Positions 1 through 6,602 of a stretch of 43,373 bases of DNA are shown here, piece by piece. The DNA lies in the NCBI GenBank assembly GCA_018817515.1, contig JAHIUD010000058.1:1-43373 (forward strand), written 5' to 3'. The translations under genes were made by a program, and so were the position numbers. Every line of letters starts with the position of its first letter. The first letter of the stretch is position 1. Below the pieces are notes generated by a model. The model made no database searches. It was not told the origin of the DNA and saw only the letters and a list, made by a program, of their open reading frames with translations. Source of the DNA: Pseudomonadota bacterium (lineage in GTDB: Bacteria > Desulfobacterota > Desulfovibrionia > Desulfovibrionales > Desulfovibrionaceae).

Positions 1-560
1 CCACCTGGCCCTGGGGCGCCTACCTGGGCGACGGCGCACTGGAAAAGGGCATCAGCATCAAGACCTCCAGCTTCACCCGCCACCATGTCAACGCCATGAT
101 GACCAAGGCCAAGGCCTGCGGCAACTACGTTAACTCCGTGCTGGCCAAGACCGAGGCCGTGGCCGACGGCTTCCACGAGGCGCTGATGCTCGACACCCAG
201 GGCTATGTGTCCGAGGCCACCGGCGAGAACATCTTCATCGTCAAGAACGAGGTCCTCAAGACCACGCCGCTGACCTCCATCCTGCCCGGCATCACCCGCG
301 ACAGCATCATGATCCTGGCGCGCGACCTTGGGTACGAGGTCGTGGAGCAGCTCTTCACCCGCGACGAGCTCTACTGCGCCGACGAGGCCTTCTTCACCGG
401 CACCGCCGCCGAGATCACGCCCATCCGCGAGGTCGACCGCCGCCAGATCGGCGCGGGCAAGGCCGGGCCCCTCTCGCTCCTGCTCCAGAAGGAGTACTTC
501 AAGATCGTCAAGGGCGAGAACCCGGACTATTCGCACTGGCTGCACGAGTACACCATCTAG
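1..560 (+). CDS. ilvE: Branched-chain amino acid aminotransferase, C-terminal part (5' end outside window)
   Basis: This is the C-terminal part of a PLP fold-type IV aminotransferase. It is open from the first complete codon at base 3 to the stop at 558-560, about 185 residues. The family transfers the amino group between glutamate and the branched-chain 2-oxo acids, the last step of Val, Leu and Ile synthesis. The visible block [16 protein letters not shown] matches the region of the PLP-binding lysine in IlvE. EATGENIF matches the conserved cofactor-contacting segment of the class, and [12 protein letters not shown] is the typical substrate-loop block. A D-amino-acid transaminase or ADC lyase is less likely because those lack the KxxGNY pattern. 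A good intrinsic terminator follows 12 bases after the stop, so this gene ends its transcription unit. Confidence 0.93.
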   Translation, partial: TWPWGAYLGDGALEKGISIKTSSFTRHHVNAMMTKAKACGNYVNSVLAKTEAVADGFHEALMLDTQGYVSEATGENIFIVKNEVLKTTPLTSILPGITRDSIMILARDLGYEVVEQLFTRDELYCADEAFFTGTAAEITPIREVDRRQIGAGKAGPLSLLLQKEYFKIVKGENPDYSHWLHEYTI

Positions 561-572
561 CGTCCGTTACGT

Positions 573-613
573 CCGGGGGGAGCGCCGCAATCGCTCCCTC
601 CGGGCCTTTTTTT
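573..613 (+). terminator. Intrinsic terminator after ilvE
   Basis: A 12-bp stem (573-584 with 592-603, one G-U pair) with a 7-base loop is followed by GCC and a run of seven T at 607-613. It separates ilvE from dnaX. Confidence 0.85.
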
Positions 614-682
614 AAAGCCTGCGCCAGCGGCGCAAACGTTCAAGCATCGGCGAATTTCCGCAGCATCGCCCGGAGCCCGCAC

Positions 683-2551
683 ATGGCCAGCCTCACCGCA
701 AAATACAGGCCCCGCCGCTTTGCCGACGTCGCAGGCCAGGACGCGGTCAAGGCCATCCTCTCGCGCGCCTCGGCCACGGGCAAGATCGCCCCGGCCTACA
801 TGTTCAGCGGCACGCGCGGCGTGGGCAAGACCACCATCGCCCGCATCTTCGCCAAGGCGCTGAACTGCGAGAAGGGCCCCGCTGCCGAGCCCTGCAACGA
901 ATGCCAGATGTGCCGCCAGGCCACGGCAGGCACGGCGGTGGACATCATCGAGATCGACGCGGCCAGCCACGGCGGCGTGGGCGACGTCCGCGCCCTCAAG
1001 GAGGACGTGGGCTACGCGCCGCTGGAGGGTCGCTACAAGGTCTTCATCATCGACGAAGCGCACATGCTCTCCACCGCGGCCTTCAACGCGCTCTTGAAGA
1101 CGCTCGAGGAGCCGCCCGCTCGCGTGACCTTCATCCTGGCTTCCACCGAGGCCCACAAATTTCCGGCCACCATCCTCTCGCGCTGCCAGCATTATGTCTT
1201 CAAGATGCTGCCCCAGGCCGACCTGGCCGCGCATCTGGAGGGGCTGCTCGTCCGCGAGGGGTTGGAGTACGAGCCTGCGGCGGTGCGCATCATCGCCCGG
1301 CGCGGAGCGGGCAGCGTGCGCGACAGCATGTCGCTTTTGGGCCAGGCCCTGGCCTACAGCTCCGGCAAGCTCTTGGAGAGCGAGGTGCGCGGCTGTCTCG
1401 GCCTGGCCGGGCAGGAAGTCTTTTTCGCCCTCATGGAGGCCATCCAGAGCCGCGATCTGCCGCTTTTGTCGCGCACGCTGCGCCTGGTGCTGGACCAGGG
1501 CCTGGACCTGGGCTTCTTCCTGCGCGAGCTGTCCTCGTGCTGGCGCAACATGTTCCTGCTGCGCCAGGCCGGGGAGGCCATTCTGCCGGAGCTGGGCCTG
1601 CCCGCCGAGGAGGCCGCGCAATGGCAGGACTGGGCCGCGCGCTTCACGCCCGCGCACATCCACGCCTGCTGGCAGATGACGCTGGACGGCCAGCAGCGCG
1701 TCATCAAGAGCCTGGAGCCCGCGCAGGCGCTGGAGCTTCTGCTGCTGAACCTGGCCTGCCTGCCGGACCTGATCCCGCTGGAGGCCCTGGGCGGCAAGGG
1801 CTCGGCCCCGTCGGGCGGCGGCGCTGCGGACCGGGGGCCTGTTGGTGCGGCCTCGGGTTCGCCGACGTCATCGTCCATGGGTTCAGCAACGATGTCTTCC
1901 ACGGCTTCGTCTACGGTTTCATCCACGGCTTCATCCACGGCTTCATCCATGGCCACGGCAACGCCTCCGCCAACGGCGCAGGCCCCGGCCCAGGCCGCTT
2001 ATGCCGCCGCTGCAGCCACGCTGTCGTCAATGCCAATTTCAACGTCCAGTTCAACGTCCAGTTCAACGACGAGTACGACGCCTGGTTCAACGCCCAGCTC
2101 AACGCCGCCCGCCACGGAAACGGCAACGCCGACCGCTGCCCCGTCCGCCGTGGAACCGACCCCTGCGCCTGCCGCGCCTGCCGCCACCGGCGGGCCGCGC
2201 TCCTGGGAGGGCTTCCATGACTTCGTTGCCTCCAAGAACGGCAGCGGCATCATCACCGGGCTGGCCCAGGCCCAGGGCGACTGGACCGATGGCGTGCTGA
2301 CCCTTGGCTGCCACAACGGCACCCACTGCAACATGCTTTCCCAGGGCGACAACCATACGCGCCTGCAGCGCCTTGTGCTGGAGTACTTCGGCTCCGAGGC
2401 CCGGCTGGAGTTCAGCTTCGAGGAGCGCGAACCCCAGCGCAGCGGGTCCGAGGTGGACCGCGAGGTCCAGGCCAACCCGGCGGTCCAGCGGGTGCGCGAG
2501 GCCTTTGAGGTCAAGGGCCCCGGGCTGGTGACGCTGCGGGAGCGGCGCTAG
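683..2551 (+). CDS. dnaX: DNA polymerase III subunit gamma/tau
   Basis: This 622-residue protein is the ATPase of the clamp loader that places the beta clamp on primed DNA. The N-terminal AAA+ module shows Walker A GTRGVGKT (43-50), the zinc-binding cysteines C62, C71, C74 and C77, and Walker B with D124-E125. A sensor-1 block ILASTEAHK and an SRC arginine-finger motif follow. The collar domain III runs to about residue 380. Residues 390-490 are a Ser/Thr/Pro/Ala low-complexity linker coded by 12-bp tandem repeats, and the last 120 residues form a tau-type C-terminal domain. The ATG at 683 follows GGAG at 672-675. I saw no A-rich slippery site that would make a separate gamma product by frameshifting. 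The order dnaX-ybaB-recR is conserved in many bacteria. Confidence 0.96.
   Translation: MASLTAKYRPRRFADVAGQDAVKAILSRASATGKIAPAYMFSGTRGVGKTTIARIFAKALNCEKGPAAEPCNECQMCRQATAGTAVDIIEIDAASHGGVGDVRALKEDVGYAPLEGRYKVFIIDEAHMLSTAAFNALLKTLEEPPARVTFILASTEAHKFPATILSRCQHYVFKMLPQADLAAHLEGLLVREGLEYEPAAVRIIARRGAGSVRDSMSLLGQALAYSSGKLLESEVRGCLGLAGQEVFFALMEAIQSRDLPLLSRTLRLVLDQGLDLGFFLRELSSCWRNMFLLRQAGEAILPELGLPAEEAAQWQDWAARFTPAHIHACWQMTLDGQQRVIKSLEPAQALELLLLNLACLPDLIPLEALGGKGSAPSGGGAADRGPVGAASGSPTSSSMGSATMSSTASSTVSSTASSTASSMATATPPPTAQAPAQAAYAAAAATLSSMPISTSSSTSSSTTSTTPGSTPSSTPPATETATPTAAPSAVEPTPAPAAPAATGGPRSWEGFHDFVASKNGSGIITGLAQAQGDWTDGVLTLGCHNGTHCNMLSQGDNHTRLQRLVLEYFGSEARLEFSFEEREPQRSGSEVDREVQANPAVQRVREAFEVKGPGLVTLRERR
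1906..1953 (+). repeat. 12-bp tandem repeats in the dnaX linker, first block
   Basis: The unit TTCATCCACGGC occurs as two exact copies (1918-1929, 1930-1941), one copy with a single change (1942-1953) and a more diverged copy (1906-1917). In the dnaX frame this codes Ser/Thr/Ala residues of the linker. The 12-bp unit keeps the reading frame, so copy-number change would only alter linker length. Confidence 0.8.
2038..2073 (+). repeat. 12-bp tandem repeats in the dnaX linker, second block
   Basis: A second and different 12-bp unit, TTCAACGTCCAG, is present at 2038-2049 and 2050-2061, followed by a degenerate copy at 2062-2073. It also codes Ser/Thr-rich linker sequence. Two independent repeat units in one linker suggest repeated slippage events. 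Confidence 0.75.
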
Positions 2552-2697
2552 GGCCAGTCTCGCAAAGTGTCTTTTGCCCCCTGGTCGTCGTCACGAGCCA
2601 ATTCCGGATCAGGGCTGTACCACATGAGTACTCTCCCTGGCCCAAAATCGGCTCGCTCCTCGCCAGGGAACAACATCCATCTTTGAGAAACTGGCCC
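2551..2697. repeat. 147-bp element with terminal inverted repeats between dnaX and ybaB (MITE-like or structured RNA)
   Basis: The ends are imperfect inverted repeats of about 17 bp. The left end starts GGGCCAGT at 2551, on the last base of the dnaX stop codon, and continues CTCGCAAAG. The right end at 2681-2697 reads CTTTGAGAAACTGGCCC. The outer 8 bp are perfect, and the next 9 pair with two mismatches. Inside, CCCTGGC (2635-2641) can pair with GCCAGGG (2662-2668). There is no coding frame I believe and no clear target-site duplication. A miniature inverted-repeat transposable element or a structured intercistronic RNA both fit. Confidence 0.5.
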
Positions 2698-2777
2698 AAG
2701 ACGTTATTCCGGTGCGCATTCACGTGCAAAATGAAGCGCGCCACATCAAAAATACGAATCGACCGGAGGACACCCCC

Positions 2778-3089
2778 ATGCGTGGAATGCAGGATATGTT
2801 GCGCCAGGCCCAGCTGATGCAGAAGAAAATGGCCACCATACAGGAAGAGCTCAAGACCCGCGAGGTCGAGGCCACCAGCGGCGGCGGCATGGTCACGGTG
2901 AAGGTCACCGGCGGCCAGGAGGTATTGTCCGTGACCATCGACAAGAGCGTGGTCGAGGCTGGGGACGTGGAAATGCTCCAGGACCTGGTGCTGGCGGCCG
3001 TGCGCGATGCCATGAAGAAGGCCAAGACCATGACTGAGGAAGAGATGAGCAAGATCACCGGGGGCATGAAAATTCCCGGCATGTTCTAG
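2778..3089 (+). CDS. ybaB: YbaB/EbfC family nucleoid-associated protein
   Basis: This 103-residue protein belongs to the YbaB/EbfC family of small dimeric DNA-binding proteins that coat the nucleoid and are usually encoded between dnaX and recR. The typical opening MRGMQDMLRQAQLMQKKM, the GGGMVTVKVTGGQEVLSVTID strand region and a C-terminal amphipathic helix ending in GGMKIPGMF are all present. I start it at the ATG at 2778 because it follows a strong GGAGGA (2765-2770) and gives the family's usual length. The frame is open further upstream, but that would add 22 residues from the inverted-repeat region with no family likeness. recR begins 2 bases after its stop. Confidence 0.93.
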   Translation: MRGMQDMLRQAQLMQKKMATIQEELKTREVEATSGGGMVTVKVTGGQEVLSVTIDKSVVEAGDVEMLQDLVLAAVRDAMKKAKTMTEEEMSKITGGMKIPGMF

Positions 3090-3091
3090 GC

Positions 3092-3718
3092 ATGTCCGCT
3101 TCCCGCACGCCGGGCGACCGCCTGCCGGGCCCCCTGCGCGAGGTCGCCGAGCATCTCTCCCGCCTGCCGGGCCTGGGGCCCAAGAGCGCCCTGCGCGCGG
3201 CCCTGGCCCTGCTCAAGATGCCGCGCGAGCAGGCCGCGGCCGTGGGCCAGTCCGTTTTGCACCTGCGCGAGCGCCTGTGCCTTTGCGGCACCTGCGCCAG
3301 CCTGGCCGAGCAGAATCCCTGTCCCATCTGCGCCGATCCCGCCCGCAACCGCGAGCAGCTCTGCCTCGTGGCCGAGTGGGATTCGCTGCTGGCGCTGGAG
3401 GAGATGAACCTGTTCCGGGGCACGTACCTGGTGCTGGGTGGGTTGCTCTCGCCGCTGGATGGCGTGGGCCCGTCGGGCCTGGAGTTCGATCTCTTGCGCC
3501 GCCGCCTGGAATCCGGCGAGGTTCGCGAGCTGATCCTGGCCCTGGGGGCCACGCTGGACGCCGAGAACACCGCCTCGCACGTGAAGAACATCGTGGCCCA
3601 GGGCTTTCCGCAGGTGACCGTGTCGCGCCTGGCCCAGGGCATTCCCATGGGCGCGGAGGTCAAGTACATGGACCGCGAGACCCTGCGCCAATCCTTGCTG
3701 CACCGCCAATCCGTGTAG
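3092..3718 (+). CDS. recR: Recombination mediator protein RecR
   Basis: RecR works with RecO (and RecF) to load RecA onto gapped single-stranded DNA. The protein has 208 residues, close to the usual 200. An N-terminal helix-hairpin-helix (RLPGLGPKSALRAAL, from residue 24) is followed by a zinc finger with C65, C68, C77 and C80 (CGTC and CPIC). A Toprim domain begins LCLVAEWDSLLALEE (from residue 90), with the acidic residue E95 at the expected place. The C-terminal Walker-B-like region ends in LLHRQSV. It is only 2 bases from ybaB and clearly co-transcribed. The recD2-type gene follows after 32 bases. Confidence 0.95.
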   Translation: MSASRTPGDRLPGPLREVAEHLSRLPGLGPKSALRAALALLKMPREQAAAVGQSVLHLRERLCLCGTCASLAEQNPCPICADPARNREQLCLVAEWDSLLALEEMNLFRGTYLVLGGLLSPLDGVGPSGLEFDLLRRRLESGEVRELILALGATLDAENTASHVKNIVAQGFPQVTVSRLAQGIPMGAEVKYMDRETLRQSLLHRQSV

Positions 3719-3750
3719 CCCCCCCTCCCTTTATCCGGCCAAGGAGCCCC

Positions 3751-5937
3751 ATGCCCGCCACCATCAAAGCCGAAGTCCACGCCGTGGTCTACCACAACCC
3801 GGACAACGGCTATGCCGTGATCCGGGTGCGCGCCAAGGACGAGCCCGGCATGCTCACCGTTGTGGGCTGCCTGGGCCAGATGCAGCCTGGCGAGTACCTG
3901 GAGATCACCGGGGAGTGGAAGAACCACCCCAAGTTCGGGCGGCAGATGGAGGCCATAAGCTTCAAGCAGACCTACCCGGCCACCGAGCACGGCGTGGTGC
4001 GCTTCCTCAAATCCTCGCTCAAGGGCGTGGGCGAAAAGACCGCCAAGGAACTTGTGGAGCGTTTCGGCGTGGCCGTGCTGGACCTGCTCGACAACGACCC
4101 CGACAAGCTCTTGGGCAAGGGCATCAGCAAGAAGAAGCTGGCGGGCATGCTGGAGTCCTGGCAGGGCCAGCGCGAGGTCAAGAGCCTCATCGTCTTCTTG
4201 CACAGCCACGAGGTGCCGCCCACCTACGCCTCGCGCATCTTCAAGATCTACGGCGCCCAGAGCGAGGCCAAGCTGCGCGAGAACCCCTACGAGCTGGCCT
4301 ACCTCATCCGGGGCATCGGCTTCCGCACGGCGGACAACATGGCGCTCAAGCTCGGCTTTGCCGAGGACTCGCCCCAGCGCATCGAAGCGGCCATCGCCTA
4401 CATCTTGGTGAGCCAGGGCGAGCGGGGCGGGCACATGTTCTGCCCCAAGGATAAGTTGCTCGCCGAGGCCGCCAAGCTGCTCGACGTGCACGACCCAGAA
4501 CGCCTGGAGGAGGGCCTGGCCACCCTGGAGGGCAAGAAGCGCGTGCACATCGAGGACCTGCCGGAGCAGGGCGTCGTGCAGGCCGTGTTCCTCATGACCT
4601 CCTACCGGGCCGAGCGCGAGATCAGCCAGCGCCTGTTCGGCCTGGTGAACCACCCTGCGCCCGTGTCCGAGGCCAAGGTCCGCCAGACCCTGCCCATCAT
4701 CGAGGGCAACCTGGGCTTCAAGCTTTCCGAGGAGCAGCGCAAGGCCGTGCTCATGGCCTGCGTGCACAAGGTCTTCATCATCACCGGCGGGCCAGGCACG
4801 GGCAAGACCACCATCACCCGGGCCATCGTGGCCGCCCTGGGCGAGCTCAAGCTCACGGTGCGCCTGGCCGCGCCCACGGGCCGCGCCGCCAAGCGCCTTT
4901 CCGAGGCCACGGGCGAGAGCGCCCAGACACTGCACCGCCTGCTCATGTACTCACCGGAGCACGGCTTCTACCACTGCGAGGACCAGAAGCTGGCCGCCGA
5001 GGTGCTGCTGGTGGACGAGGTGTCCATGCTCGACGCCCAGCTGTTTCTGGCCGTGCTGCGGGCCCTGCCCGTCACCTGCCGGCTGATCCTGGTGGGCGAC
5101 GTGAACCAGCTGCCGAGCGTGGGCGCGGGCAACGTCCTGGCCGACCTGATCAACAGCGGCGAGGTGCCCAAGGCGGTGCTGACGCACATCTTCCGCCAGG
5201 CCCAGGAGAGCTCCATCGTCATCAACGCCCACCGCTTCAATGCCGGGCAGCCCCCCATCCCCAGCCCCAAGGAGCCGCCCGAGGCCGACTTCTTCTGGAT
5301 GCCCCAGGACGATCCGGGCAAGGTCCAGGAGCGCATCCTGGAGATGGTCACCACGCGCATCCCGGAGCGCTACGGCCTGGACCCCCTGCGCGACATCCAG
5401 GTGCTGACCCCCATGCACAAGGGCGACGTGGGCACGGGCACGCTGAACAGCCTGTTGCAGGCGCGCCTGAACCCCAAGCGCGGACTTGAGCTCAAGCGCG
5501 GCTTCGCGACGTTCCGGAAAGGTGACCGCGTGCTCCAGTTGCGCAACAATTACGACAAGGAAGTGTTCAACGGCGACCTGGGCTGGGTCTTCGAGGTGGA
5601 CCCGGAGGAGGGAGCCCTTGTGGTGGACTTCGACGGCCACCTCGTGACTTTCGACTCCACCGAGCTCGACGAGCTGACCCTGGCCTACGCGGTCTCCGTG
5701 CACAAGTCCCAGGGCTGCGAGTACCCGGCCATCGTGGTGCCGGTGGTCACGCAGCACTACCTGCTCCTGCAGCGCAACCTCTTGTACACGGCGCTGACCC
5801 GCGCGCGCAGGCTGGCGGTGTTCATCGGCAGCGAGAAGGCGCTGGCCATGGGTCTGAACAACGTCACCTCAGACAACCGCATGACGCATCTCAAGCACCG
5901 CATCCGCACGGTCTTCGGCGGGAACATCTTCGGCTAG
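3751..5937 (+). CDS. recD2: RecD2-type ATP-dependent DNA helicase
   Basis: A 728-residue SF1 helicase that, from family knowledge, unwinds DNA 5' to 3' without RecB and RecC partners. An N-terminal OB-like and helix-hairpin-helix region contains SSLKGVGEKTAKELVERFG. The two RecA-like domains carry Walker A GGPGTGKT (346-353), Walker B with D422-E423, GDVNQLPSVGAGNVLAD (motif III) and a C-terminal YAVSVHKSQGCEYP block with TALTRARR (motifs V and VI). The length of about 730 and the long N-terminal region fit RecD2 rather than the RecD of RecBCD. The ATG at 3751 has AAGGAG at 3741-3746. The frame is open upstream inside recR, but that is only a shadow. It probably shares transcription with dnaX-ybaB-recR. 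Confidence 0.93.
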   Translation: MPATIKAEVHAVVYHNPDNGYAVIRVRAKDEPGMLTVVGCLGQMQPGEYLEITGEWKNHPKFGRQMEAISFKQTYPATEHGVVRFLKSSLKGVGEKTAKELVERFGVAVLDLLDNDPDKLLGKGISKKKLAGMLESWQGQREVKSLIVFLHSHEVPPTYASRIFKIYGAQSEAKLRENPYELAYLIRGIGFRTADNMALKLGFAEDSPQRIEAAIAYILVSQGERGGHMFCPKDKLLAEAAKLLDVHDPERLEEGLATLEGKKRVHIEDLPEQGVVQAVFLMTSYRAEREISQRLFGLVNHPAPVSEAKVRQTLPIIEGNLGFKLSEEQRKAVLMACVHKVFIITGGPGTGKTTITRAIVAALGELKLTVRLAAPTGRAAKRLSEATGESAQTLHRLLMYSPEHGFYHCEDQKLAAEVLLVDEVSMLDAQLFLAVLRALPVTCRLILVGDVNQLPSVGAGNVLADLINSGEVPKAVLTHIFRQAQESSIVINAHRFNAGQPPIPSPKEPPEADFFWMPQDDPGKVQERILEMVTTRIPERYGLDPLRDIQVLTPMHKGDVGTGTLNSLLQARLNPKRGLELKRGFATFRKGDRVLQLRNNYDKEVFNGDLGWVFEVDPEEGALVVDFDGHLVTFDSTELDELTLAYAVSVHKSQGCEYPAIVVPVVTQHYLLLQRNLLYTALTRARRLAVFIGSEKALAMGLNNVTSDNRMTHLKHRIRTVFGGNIFG

Positions 5938-5943
5938 CGCCTC

Positions 5944-5973
5944 TTCACAACCGCAGATTCATGCGTATATGAT
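5944..5973 (+). promoter_or_regulatory. Predicted sigma-70 promoter of the ferritin gene
   Basis: TTCACA at 5944-5949 and TATGAT at 5968-5973 are 18 bases apart, about 50 bases before the ferritin start. It lies just after the helicase stop. Confidence 0.5.
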
Positions 5974-6024
5974 TCCTTCGTACCTTGTGAAATCCGGCAA
6001 CCACCACAGCCAAGGAGTCCCGCC

Positions 6025-6534
6025 ATGTTGAGCAAGAAGATGGAGAAGGCCTTCAACGACCAGATCAAATGGGAATACTACTCCGCGTATCTGTACCTGT
6101 CCCTGTCGTCCTACTTCCACGGCATGGGCCTGCCCGGCTTCGCCAACTGGATGGACGTGCAGTTTCAGGAGGAGCAGTTCCACGCCCGCAGAATGTTCGA
6201 CTACGTCTTGGAGAAGGGCAGCAAGGTCCAGTTGCAGGGCATCGAGGCCCCGCAGCATACCTGGAAATCGCCGCTGGCGGCCTTTGAGTTCGCACTCAAC
6301 CACGAGTACGCCGTCACCAAGCGCATCAACGACCTGATGGACCTGGCGCAGAAGGAAAAAGACCACGCCTCGGGCATCTTCCTGCAGTGGTTCGTCACCG
6401 AGCAGGTGGAGGAGGAGGCCAACTTCGGCGATACCGTGAACAAGCTCAAGCTGGTGGGCGATGGCGGCGGGCTGTTCATGCTCGACCGCGAGCTGGCCAC
6501 CCGCGTGTTCGTCCCGTCCGTGATCGGCAAATAG
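6025..6534 (+). CDS. ftnA: Non-heme bacterial ferritin
   Basis: A 169-residue ferritin that oxidises Fe(II) and stores iron in a 24-subunit shell. It also protects an anaerobe against oxidative damage during air exposure. The ferroxidase residues fall at the same numbers as in E. coli FtnA: E17, E50, H53, E94, Q127 and E130. There is no bacterioferritin heme-ligand methionine context and no rubrerythrin-type extra domain. The ATG at 6025 follows AAGGAG at 6013-6018. It has its own promoter candidate and its own terminator, so it looks monocistronic. The gene symbol follows the E. coli homologue. Confidence 0.93.
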   Translation: MLSKKMEKAFNDQIKWEYYSAYLYLSLSSYFHGMGLPGFANWMDVQFQEEQFHARRMFDYVLEKGSKVQLQGIEAPQHTWKSPLAAFEFALNHEYAVTKRINDLMDLAQKEKDHASGIFLQWFVTEQVEEEANFGDTVNKLKLVGDGGGLFMLDRELATRVFVPSVIGK

Positions 6535-6565
6535 CCGACTGGCGCAAGCAGCAATATCGATGAGT

Positions 6566-6588
6566 GGGGGGGCTTGGCCCCCCCTTTT
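6566..6588. terminator. Intrinsic terminator between ferritin and the EAL-CBS-GGDEF gene
   Basis: GGGGGGGC (6566-6573) pairs with GCCCCCCC (6577-6584) around a 3-base loop and is followed by TTTT. It ends ferritin transcription. It also lies just beyond the stop of the opposing gene at 6603, so it may act in both directions. Confidence 0.8.
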
Positions 6589-6602
6589 CGTTGCGGGGGG
6601 CT

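Noticed and set aside
2551-2697. SRP RNA (ffs), sometimes found next to dnaX
   Set aside because: The conserved SRP domain IV loop sequence is absent on both strands.
3055-4935. Long open frame of 626 codons on the minus strand
   Set aside because: It runs antisense to recR and the recD2-type helicase. The product is Ala/Gly/His-rich without motifs, a typical shadow of GC-rich codon bias. The same applies to 557-1663, 10019-12133 and 38581-40767 (minus) and 10270-12420 and 12402-14126 (plus).
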